A DNA stretch of 64,000 bases from Stenotrophomonas sp. 57. GTDB taxonomy: Bacteria; Pseudomonadota; Gammaproteobacteria; Xanthomonadales; Xanthomonadaceae. The DNA is taken from contig NZ_CP127407.1 of the NCBI RefSeq assembly GCF_030291075.1, positions 4,152,001-4,216,000 of the forward strand, given 5' to 3'. The position numbers and the translations under genes are program-made. Every line of letters begins with the position of its first letter. Position 1 is the stretch's first letter. Below, one piece after another: positions 11,001 through 17,245 of this stretch. A model generated the notes under the pieces. That model saw only the letters and a list, made by a program, of their open reading frames with translations, was not told where the DNA came from and did no database searches.

Positions 11001-11371
11001 AGCGGCTGACGCTGTACGTGCAGCACCAGTGCCTCGGTCCGCACGCGGACCTCCTGCGCGTCTTCTTCCAGCTTCGCCTGCACGTTGGCCTTGGGCTGCG
11101 GCAGCACGATCGGTGCAGCCTTGTCGCCGGCACCGGTCAGCGTGCCATTGCGGCCTGCCTGCACGCGGATGATGTCGGCGGCCGGCAGTTCGATGCGGAT
11201 GCGCGCGCCCTTGTCGGTCTGCAGGTCCCAGCCCTGCACGCCGTCGCGGCTGGCGCTGGCGGCAACCGAACGCAGATTGCCGACCGGCTCGGCATGGGCC
11301 GACGTGGACGCCAGCATCAACGCCGGCAACAAGGCCAGCAGCAGCGGCGAGCGACGAACGCAGTTTTCCAC
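8012..11371 (-). CDS. Secreted GH31 family glycosidase with C-terminal discoidin and NPCBM domains (candidate alpha-N-acetylgalactosaminidase)
   Basis: 1119-residue secreted glycoside hydrolase. The order is signal peptide (to ASTSAHA), N-terminal beta domain, GH31 catalytic barrel (about 220-650), a proximal C domain, a discoidin-like domain (about 800-935, with ENAFDDDPGTWF) and a terminal NPCBM-like domain (about 975-1119). Asp375 in KLDVAW fits the nucleophile and Asp426 in WTGDQSSSW the acid/base. The usual GH31 WxDMNE motif is absent. NPCBM modules and the GalNAc gene context suggest the GH31 branch containing alpha-N-acetylgalactosaminidases, an inference. The GTG start at 11371 has GGGAG five bases upstream; the open frame continues beyond it with poor codon use. 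It heads the minus-strand arm. Confidence 0.85.
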   Translation of the reverse strand: MENCVRRSPLLLALLPALMLASTSAHAEPVGNLRSVAASASRDGVQGWDLQTDKGARIRIELPAADIIRVQAGRNGTLTGAGDKAAPIVLPQPKANVQAKLEEDAQEVRVRTEALVLHVQRQPLRMRLERLDNGQPTALWQELQSLDLDASQSVQVLSSQADESYFGGGQQNGRYQFKGRELDVSYSGGWEEGDRPSPAPMLLSSRGWGMLRNTWSDGSYDLRQSDQATLLHREDRFDAYYFVGADLPKLIERYTQLTGRPNMVARWALSYGDADCYNDGDNSKKPGTVPEGWSDGPTGTTPDVIDSVAKQYRAHDMPGGWILPNDGYGCGYKQLPETVKGLAGYGFRTGLWTENGVDKIAWEVGKAGSRVQKLDVAWTGKGYQFAMDANRQAFNGILDNSDSRPFLWTVMGWAGIQRYAVAWTGDQSSSWDYIRWHVPTLVGSGLSGMAYASGDVDAIFGGSAETFTRDLQWKAFTPVLMGMSGWSSNARKHPWWYDEPYRSINRDYLKLKMRLTPYMYGLVHEAAQTGAPPVRGLMWDNPRDPHAQDETYKYQFLLGRDLLVAPVYRSQAASRGWRRDIHLPAGGWIDYWDGRRVQAGADGRQLDRQVDLATLPVFVRAGAILPMYPSMLFDGEKPLDEVTFDLYPQGESQYTLYEDDGNTRRYQQGESSTQVIRVQAPAQGSGPVQVQIDAVQGQYNGQLPQRRYSLRVLSRQAPRAVQAAGRPLPALADAAAFNAAAEGWYFDAAERRGTLHVRTASQDIRQPLQLQLDFAVAAAAADDAYPAAPVLGRELPADSLLVVNRPAEEPGHALENAFDDDPGTWFRSVRNQAVRTGAHEWVIGLGERRMIDGIDIAPRNDKNWKHGQVRDYEVYLGDSNGEWGEPIARGRLQLKEGVQRIAFPAHAGRLLRFRVLSVQNPEGDGASSTDPMVTAAQGSARAFDALQPRDVGPIALSTFHILEHQEPERPARQRYLSELPVPAALASQVRADQSFRGDAGMRMNGLQFRRGLGVGANSRIDLRLQGGWHLLRADLGIDDACRSAGGLQFQVWGDNRLLYDSGLVKAPGVVKPELDIRGLSSLSLRTLGAQGSQPAQVCANWANAVLIGQEGDSASIVAP

Positions 11372-11402
11372 GCGGACTCCCAACCCGTTCACCGGGCGTT
11401 TC

Positions 11403-11654
11403 GAAAGCGATTGGGCCGACTCTAGGGCAGCGATTCGAAAGATGTCAACAAATTGAAAGGAAAAAGGAAGATATATTCTGTTGAAACGAAAGTTTGTGCG
11501 TCGCAGTACTTTGCGTAATCGCTTGCAGCTGCCTGTTAAGCATTGTGCGATACGGCATCCGGACGTTTCTTTCGTTTCCATGGACGGGCAATGCATGGGA
11601 AGTCGCACACCATATTTTCTTTCTTTTTGCTTTCGGTATTTGACATTTCGAAAG
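11403..11654. promoter_or_regulatory. Candidate AgaR operator cluster, divergent aga control region
   Basis: The 322-bp gap between the divergent GH31 and agaS genes is AT-rich for this genome. It holds five GAAAG (11403, 11437, 11455, 11488, 11650) and three CTTTC pentamers (11569, 11619, 11630), that is, eight copies of one motif in both orientations. CTTTC is the core reported for AgaR, the DeoR-type repressor of GalNAc genes in Proteobacteria; an agaR-like gene lies in this locus. Several copies form palindromes (TTTCGAAAG). The region contains no other gene. Confidence 0.7.
11420..11448 (-). promoter_or_regulatory. Candidate sigma-70 promoter for the GH31-TonB receptor-GH109 arm
   Basis: On the minus strand TTGACA (11448-11443), a 17-base spacer and CTAGAG (11425-11420). 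One CTTTC box lies inside the spacer and another just upstream of the -35 element, the geometry expected of repression. Position is about 50 bases before the GTG start. Confidence 0.5.
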
Positions 11655-11693
11655 AAAACACAGATGGTGCGCTGGCCCAACTGGAACCTCCGA

Positions 11694-12848
11694 ATGGACG
11701 TCACCCTGCTTTCCGATGTGTCCGCCTGGCAGCGCCTGGGCGGAGCCGATACCGCTACCGAAATCGCCCAGCAGCCTGCGCTGTGGGACGCCCTCGCCCA
11801 AGACCTGGCGCGTGCCCGCGACCGCCTGCAGGCCTTCCTCGGCGACAGCCTCAATGACCCGAGCCTGCGCGTGCTGTTCACCGGCGCCGGCAGCTCCGGC
11901 TTCATCGCCGAAATGGTGGCCGACGCGATCAACGCGCAGTGGCCGGCCGAGGTGCGCGTGGTGCACACCACCAGCCTGCTGACCCACCCGGCGCTGTACC
12001 TGCAGCGCGACCGCCCCACCCTGCTGGTCTCGTTCGGCCGCAGCGGTTCCAGCCCGGAAAGCGTGGCCGCGGTGGACCGCGTGCGCAGCGATGTGGATGA
12101 CGCGCGCTTCCTCGACATCACCTGCAACGCCGACGGCGAACTGGCCCGTCGTGGCGCCGGCCGCGCCGATACCTGCACCCTGCTGATGCCGTCGGCCAGC
12201 TGCGATCGCGCCTTCGCCATGACCAGCAGCCTGACCTGCATGCTGCTGGCCGCACTGACCGTGTTCGATCGTTCGCCGTGGGATGCGCGCGTGGCGCGCC
12301 TGAAGCAGATCGCCGCGCTGGCCCGCGAAGGCCTGGCGCAGTGGGATGCACCGGTGGCGGAGCTGGCGCAGCGCCCGTTCAACCGCATCATCTACCTCGG
12401 CAGCGGCCCGCTGGAAGCGCTGGCGCGCGAGTGCGCGCTGAAGGTGCTGGAGCTGACCGCCGGCCGCGTGCTGGCGTTGGCCAATACGCCACTGGGCTTC
12501 CGCCATGGCCCCAAGTCGACGCTGGATGGCAACACCCTGGTGGTGGTGCTGCGCAGCGTGCAGCCGCTGGCGCGCCGCTACGAACAGGACCTGCTGGAAG
12601 AACTGCGCCGCGATGGCGTGGCCGGCCAGGTGCTGGCGATCGGCCCGCATTCGGATATCGGTGCCGAAGACGAGTACACGCTCACCGTACCGGCACTGGA
12701 CGACCCGTGGCTGGCCCCGGTGTGGCTGGGCTTTGCGCAGCTGTTCGCGCTGCAGCGCTCGGCCGCGCTCGGCCTGACCCCGGACAACCCGTTCCCGGAC
12801 GGCACCGTCAACCGCGTCGTCAAGGGCGTCACCATCCACCATGGCTGA
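11694..12848 (+). CDS. agaS: Galactosamine-6-phosphate deaminase/isomerase AgaS (SIS domain)
   Basis: 384-residue cytoplasmic enzyme with two SIS sugar-isomerase domains, the same length as E. coli AgaS. It is predicted to convert galactosamine-6-P to tagatose-6-P plus ammonia. Visible motifs are GAGSSGFIAEM (about residue 63), SFGRSGSSPESV (about 112) and HGPKSTL near residue 270, all typical of the AgaS/GlmS-like SIS fold. The frame is open to 11481, and ATGs occur at 11664 and 11694. I chose 11694 from family length and because TTGACA at 11640 would place transcription initiation between the two. Its stop overlaps the kinase start by eight bases. Confidence 0.85.
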   Translation: MDVTLLSDVSAWQRLGGADTATEIAQQPALWDALAQDLARARDRLQAFLGDSLNDPSLRVLFTGAGSSGFIAEMVADAINAQWPAEVRVVHTTSLLTHPALYLQRDRPTLLVSFGRSGSSPESVAAVDRVRSDVDDARFLDITCNADGELARRGAGRADTCTLLMPSASCDRAFAMTSSLTCMLLAALTVFDRSPWDARVARLKQIAALAREGLAQWDAPVAELAQRPFNRIIYLGSGPLEALARECALKVLELTAGRVLALANTPLGFRHGPKSTLDGNTLVVVLRSVQPLARRYEQDLLEELRRDGVAGQVLAIGPHSDIGAEDEYTLTVPALDDPWLAPVWLGFAQLFALQRSAALGLTPDNPFPDGTVNRVVKGVTIHHG

Positions 12849-13779
12849 GCTGATCGCCCACGCCTGCTACGGCATCGACATCGGCGGCACCAAGATCGAG
12901 CTGGTGGCGTGCGATGCGGCGACGCAGGTCACCTGGCGCCGCCGGGTCAGCACGCCGCAGGGCGACTACGACGGTTTCCTGCAGGCGGTGGTGACCCTGG
13001 TGGCCGAGGCCGATGCCGCGCTGGGTCGCAGCGATGCGGCCATCGGTATCGCCCTGCCCGGTGTGCGTGATCGTCGCAGCGGCCGCCAGCTGAGTGCGAA
13101 TGTGCCGGCATTGACCGGCCACAGCGTGGCCGCCGACCTGCAGGCTCGCCTGCAGCGTCCGCTGCACTTCGGCAATGACCTGCAGTGCTTCGCCCTGTCC
13201 GAGGCACGTGGCGGGGCCGCCGCCGGTTACCCCAGCATGTTCGGCGCCATCCTCGGCACCGGCGCTGGCGGTGGCTTCTGCCTGCAGGGCCGCCTGCTGT
13301 CCGGCTTCAACGGGCTGGCGGGCGAATGGGGCCATTGGAGCGTGCCTGGCCACCTGCTGCAGCGCCACGGCCTGCCACTGATCGACTGCGCCTGCGGCCT
13401 GCAGGGCTGCGTGGAGCGCTACGTGTCCGGCAGCGGGCTGGCAATGATCGAGCGTCACCTCGGTGGCAGCGCCAACGATGCCAGCGCAGTGATCGCACTG
13501 GCCGAAACCGGTGATGCACGTGCGCGCAAGGCGCTGGACATCCATCGCGACCTGCTTGGCCACAGCCTGGCCGCGCTGGTGCTGGCGCTGGACCCGCACG
13601 TGATCGTGCTCGGCGGCGGCCTGTCGCAGTACGCGCCGCTGTACCAGCAGCTGCCGGCCGCGATTTCCGCGCATCTGTTCAACGGCGTGCAGGTACCGCC
13701 GATCGTGCCGCCGCGTTTCGGCGATGCCGGCGGCGCTCGCGGTGCCGCCCTGCTCGCCTGCCAACCCTCGTTTTCCTGA
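12841..13779 (+). CDS. agaK: ROK family sugar kinase, probable N-acetylgalactosamine kinase
   Basis: 312-residue ROK kinase predicted to make GalNAc-6-P from imported GalNAc. The ATP phosphate-binding loop GIDIGGTKIEL is at residues 11-21. The catalytic-base region (FGND), a second glycine-rich segment (GTGAGGGF) and the ROK zinc signature (CACGLQGC after GLPLID) follow. ROK kinases also include NagK and glucokinases, so GalNAc specificity is inferred from its position between agaS and the agaZ-like gene. It overlaps agaS by eight bases, which implies translational coupling. Confidence 0.8.
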   Translation: MAELIAHACYGIDIGGTKIELVACDAATQVTWRRRVSTPQGDYDGFLQAVVTLVAEADAALGRSDAAIGIALPGVRDRRSGRQLSANVPALTGHSVAADLQARLQRPLHFGNDLQCFALSEARGGAAAGYPSMFGAILGTGAGGGFCLQGRLLSGFNGLAGEWGHWSVPGHLLQRHGLPLIDCACGLQGCVERYVSGSGLAMIERHLGGSANDASAVIALAETGDARARKALDIHRDLLGHSLAALVLALDPHVIVLGGGLSQYAPLYQQLPAAISAHLFNGVQVPPIVPPRFGDAGGARGAALLACQPSFS

Positions 13780-13796
13780 TCGACCGGAGCCTGACC

Positions 13797-15131
13797 ATGT
13801 CCCCGTTGCAGACCCTGCTTGCCTCCCACCGCGCCGGTGCCAATGTCGGCCTGTACAGCGTCTGCTGCAGCAACGAACAGGTGCTGCGCGCGGCCATGCA
13901 CGTGGCACTGGCGCACGGCACCATGCTGCTGATCGAGGCCACCTCCAACCAGGTCGATCAGTTCGGCGGCTACACCGGCATGACCCCACCACAGTACCGC
14001 GACTACGTCGGCGTGCTGGCCGATGAGGAAGGCTTCCCGCGCGAGCGGCTGGTTCTGGGCGGTGATCACCTCGGCCCGAATGCCTGGCAGAAGCGCCCGG
14101 CCGCCGAGGCGATGAGCCACGCGCGCGTGCTGATCGAAGCCTACGTCGCCGCCGGTTTCCACAAGATCCACCTCGATTGCAGCATGTCCTGCGCCGATGA
14201 CCCGGTGCCGCTGCCCGATGCCGTCGTCGCGGCGCGTTCGGCGGAACTGGCCGAGATCGCCGAGCGTACCGCTGCGGATCATGGCCTGCCGCCGCCGGTC
14301 TACGTGATCGGTACCGAAGTGCCGATTCCCGGCGGTGAAGCCTCGCTGGCCGAAGGCCTACAGGTGACCACGCCCGCTGCTGCGGCGCAGACCCTGGCCA
14401 TCCACCAGCAGGCGTTCGATACACCGCAACTGCGCGATGCGTGGCAGCGCGTGATCGCCATGGTGGTGCAGCCGGGCGTGGACTTCGACCACAGCAGCGT
14501 GCACGAGTACGACGCAGCGGCCGCGGGGGCGCTGGCCGATTTCCTCGAACAGCAGCCGCGCATCGTGTTCGAAGCGCATTCCACCGATTACCAGCGAGAA
14601 AACGGCCTGCACGCGCTAGTGCGCGACCACTTCGCCATCCTCAAAGTCGGCCCGGCCGCGACCTTCGCCTACCGCGAGGCGCTGTTCGCGCTGGCCGCAA
14701 TCGAAGCCGAACTGCTGCCCGCAGCGCAGTGCTCGCGCCTGCCGCAGGTGCTGGACGAGGTGATGGTGGCGCAGCCGAAGTACTGGCAGTCCTACTACCA
14801 GGGCGATGAGGCAGCGCTGCGCCTGCTGCGCCGCTATTCCTTCAGCGACCGCTGCCGCTACTACTGGGGCGAGCCGGCGCTGGTACAGGCGGTGCAGACC
14901 CTGTTCGCCAACCTGGAACAACACGCGCCGCCGCTGGTACTGCTCAGCCAGTACCTGCCCGAGCAGTACCGCGCCGTGCGCGAGGGCACCCTGGCCAATA
15001 CGCCTGCCGCGCTGGCACAGCATCGCGTCGGCCTGTGCCTGGACGAGTACGCCCGTGCATGCAGCGCCAACCAGGCCGGAACCCGCCCGCAGAACGCAGG
15101 CTCGGCTGCTGCCGCTGCTGCGAACGGCTAA
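13797..15131 (+). CDS. agaZ: D-tagatose-1,6-bisphosphate aldolase non-catalytic subunit family (AgaZ/KbaZ/GatZ)
   Basis: 444-residue TIM-barrel protein of the GatZ/KbaZ/AgaZ family. In E. coli these stabilise the catalytic class II aldolase; a tagatose-6-P kinase role has also been proposed for AgaZ. Recognisable segments include LIEATSNQVDQFGGYTGM near residue 45, LGGDHLGPNAW near 83 and IHLDCSMSCADDP near 122. It starts 17 bases after the kinase. No catalytic aldolase (KbaY/GatY-like) or phosphofructokinase-like gene is in the locus, so the pathway's last steps are either carried out by this protein in an unusual way or by genes elsewhere. Confidence 0.85.
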   Translation: MSPLQTLLASHRAGANVGLYSVCCSNEQVLRAAMHVALAHGTMLLIEATSNQVDQFGGYTGMTPPQYRDYVGVLADEEGFPRERLVLGGDHLGPNAWQKRPAAEAMSHARVLIEAYVAAGFHKIHLDCSMSCADDPVPLPDAVVAARSAELAEIAERTAADHGLPPPVYVIGTEVPIPGGEASLAEGLQVTTPAAAAQTLAIHQQAFDTPQLRDAWQRVIAMVVQPGVDFDHSSVHEYDAAAAGALADFLEQQPRIVFEAHSTDYQRENGLHALVRDHFAILKVGPAATFAYREALFALAAIEAELLPAAQCSRLPQVLDEVMVAQPKYWQSYYQGDEAALRLLRRYSFSDRCRYYWGEPALVQAVQTLFANLEQHAPPLVLLSQYLPEQYRAVREGTLANTPAALAQHRVGLCLDEYARACSANQAGTRPQNAGSAAAAAANG

Positions 15132-15158
15132 TCTCTACCTTTCCCCGCGACACCGAGA

Positions 15159-15941
15159 ATGGCCATGCGCAACACCCGCTCCCGCCGGCAACAGATCCTG
15201 CAGCTGCTGATCGAGCACGGCTCGGTGCAGGTGGCCGATCTGGTCGAGCGCTTCGGCGTGTCGGCGGTGACCATCCGTGCCGACCTGACCCACTTCGAAT
15301 CGCAGGGCCTGGCCAACCGTACCCACGGTGGCGCCACGCTGGTGCGCACGCCGCCGCAGGAACAGGACATCCACGAAAAGGACGCACTGAACCTGCCGCT
15401 GAAGGAATCGATCGGCGCGTGTGCCGCGCGCCTGGTGCGGCCCGGTGACAACATCATCATCGACTCCGGCTCGACCACGATGACCCTGGCCCGCCACCTG
15501 CGCACGCAGCGCGACGTGACGGTGATGACGAACGGGCTGAACATCGCCTGGGAACTGGCCAACGCGCCCGGCATCAACGTGCTGCTGACCGGTGGACTGC
15601 TGCGCCAGCAGTCGCTGTCGCTGCAGGGCAGCCAGGCCGAAGCCAGCCTCAACTCCTACAGCTTCGATACCCTGTTCCTGGGCGTGGACGGCCTGGACCT
15701 GCAGTTCGGGCTGACCACGCACGACGAAGCCGAAGCCCGCCTCAACCACCGCATGGTCGAGCGCGCACGCCGCATCGTGGTGCTGACTGACGCCTCCAAG
15801 TTCGGGCGCGTCAGCCTGCACCGCATCGCACTGCTGGATCAGATCCACACCATCATCACCGATGCCGGCATCGACGACGCCTCGCGCGAGGGCCTGCAGC
15901 GGCTGGGCATTGAAGTGATCATCGCCGAGCCCGCCGCATGA
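15159..15941 (+). CDS. agaR: DeoR family transcriptional repressor, AgaR-like
   Basis: 260-residue DeoR-type regulator. The N-terminal winged helix-turn-helix covers residues about 8-60 (QQILQLLIEHGSVQVADL, then VTIRADLTHFE). The C-terminal DeoRC sugar-phosphate sensor domain includes DSGSTTMTLARHL near residue 103 and FLGVDGLD. It is predicted to bind the CTTTC-box cluster between the two arms and to be released by a GalNAc pathway phosphosugar. An ATG two codons later (15165) is an alternative start. Its stop overlaps the agaA start in an ATGA, so repressor and deacetylase are co-translated. Confidence 0.85.
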   Translation: MAMRNTRSRRQQILQLLIEHGSVQVADLVERFGVSAVTIRADLTHFESQGLANRTHGGATLVRTPPQEQDIHEKDALNLPLKESIGACAARLVRPGDNIIIDSGSTTMTLARHLRTQRDVTVMTNGLNIAWELANAPGINVLLTGGLLRQQSLSLQGSQAEASLNSYSFDTLFLGVDGLDLQFGLTTHDEAEARLNHRMVERARRIVVLTDASKFGRVSLHRIALLDQIHTIITDAGIDDASREGLQRLGIEVIIAEPAA

Positions 15942-17053
15942 CCGACACCCGCTCCCTGCATGGCCGCATCCTCACGCCGCTGGGTTGGCGGCGTGGCCAG
16001 GTCCACTTCGATTCCCACGTGCGCCAGCTGCAGGTGGATGACCACAGCGGCGCTGGCGATCTGCAATTGCCGGTGATCCTGCCCGGCTTCATCGACCTGC
16101 ATGTGCACGGTGCGGCGGGCGTGGACCTGATGCAGGGCGGTGACGTGGCGCGCACCATCGCCCGCACCCATCTGCGCTTCGGCACCACTACGCTGCTGGC
16201 GACCACCATGACCGCCGGCCTGGACGAGATCGAGCATGCGCTGCAGGGCGTGGCCGCCACCATGGCGGCGCCCGATGCCGATGCGGCCTGCATTGCCGGT
16301 GTGCATCTGGAAGGACCGTTCATCAGCCCGCAGCGGCTGGGCGCACAGCCCAACCGTACCATCGAAGCAACACTGGCGCTGGTGCAGCAGCTGCACGCGC
16401 TGGCACCGATCCGGGTGATGACGCTGGCGCCGGAGATCGGCGAGCACACCGCGCTGATTCCCGCGCTTTCCGCGATGGGCATCCGCGTGCAGCTCGGCCA
16501 CAGCGCTGGCACTTACGAGGACGGTGTGGCCGCCCTACAAGCCGGCGCTTCCGGTTTCACCCACCTGTTCAACGGCATGACCGGTGTCGACCACTATCGA
16601 CCGGGCATCGCCGCGGCGGCCCTGGCGCACGCGCAGTACGCCGAGATCATTCCCGACCTGCAGCACATCCACCCCGGCGTGATCCGGCTGGCCGCGCGCG
16701 CGATCCCGCGCCTGTACGCGGTGACCGACGCCACCGCCGCCACTGGCATGCCCGATGGCGAGTACGCGCTGGGCGAACAGCGCGTGCACAAGTGCGGCGG
16801 CTGCGTGCGCCTGGCAACCGGTTCGCTGGCGGGTAGTGCTCTGACCATGGACCAGGCGCTGCGCAATCTGGTGCAGGTGGGCCTGGAGCTGGCCGATGCA
16901 TCGCAACGTGTTTCCACCTTCCCGGCCGACTACCTGGGCCTGGGCGATCGCGGCCGCATCGCGCCCGACGCCCGCGCCGACCTGGTGGTGCTGGATGCCG
17001 AGCTGCGCCTGCAGCAGGTGGTTGCCGGCGGGCATGTGATTGATCTGAACTGA
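15938..17053 (+). CDS. agaA: N-acetylgalactosamine-6-phosphate deacetylase (NagA/AgaA family)
   Basis: 371-residue amidohydrolase predicted to deacetylate GalNAc-6-P to galactosamine-6-P and acetate. Family hallmarks are DLHVHG (about residue 52), the metal-ligand motif HLEGPF (about 125), LGHSAGT (about 187), HLFNGM (about 208) and Asp264 in VTDATAATGM, equivalent to the catalytic Asp of NagA. NagA and AgaA are close relatives, so the galacto-specificity is inferred from the agaS/agaK/agaZ neighbours. It is translationally coupled to agaR. Confidence 0.85.
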   Translation: MTDTRSLHGRILTPLGWRRGQVHFDSHVRQLQVDDHSGAGDLQLPVILPGFIDLHVHGAAGVDLMQGGDVARTIARTHLRFGTTTLLATTMTAGLDEIEHALQGVAATMAAPDADAACIAGVHLEGPFISPQRLGAQPNRTIEATLALVQQLHALAPIRVMTLAPEIGEHTALIPALSAMGIRVQLGHSAGTYEDGVAALQAGASGFTHLFNGMTGVDHYRPGIAAAALAHAQYAEIIPDLQHIHPGVIRLAARAIPRLYAVTDATAATGMPDGEYALGEQRVHKCGGCVRLATGSLAGSALTMDQALRNLVQVGLELADASQRVSTFPADYLGLGDRGRIAPDARADLVVLDAELRLQQVVAGGHVIDLN

Positions 17054-17090
17054 CACACGCGATGCGGCCCGGACGCCGCGCGGGCTCCCT

Positions 17091-17184
17091 GTAGAGCCGA
17101 GCCATGCTCGGCTCACCGCGCGAAGCGCGGCATGGGGGACCTCGATATCGGAACGGAAAGCAGCCGAGCATGGCTCGGCTCTAC
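17091..17184. repeat. Inverted pair of GTAG-headed repeats (SMAG dimer)
   Basis: GTAGAGCCGAGCCATGCTCG at 17091 is answered by its inverse complement ending in CTAC at 17184. The two monomers could form one long hairpin. It lies between agaA and the permease gene and could partly uncouple their expression. Confidence 0.75.
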
Positions 17185-17207
17185 AGAAAGCACTCTGCGA
17201 CGAACCG

Positions 17208-17231
17208 CCGCCGGGCGTGGCCCGGCGCTAC
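17208..17231. repeat. Single GTAG-headed repeat, inverted
   Basis: Read on the minus strand this is GTAGCGCCGGGCCACGCCCG, a stem-loop with the GTAG head at 17231-17228. It ends 14 bases before the permease start codon. Confidence 0.65.
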
Positions 17232-17245
17232 CACAGGAACTGCCG

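Noticed and set aside
8285..11425. 1046-codon plus-strand open frame
   Set aside because: Antisense to the GH31 gene; repetitive His/Gln/Arg/Ala composition and no recognisable motif.
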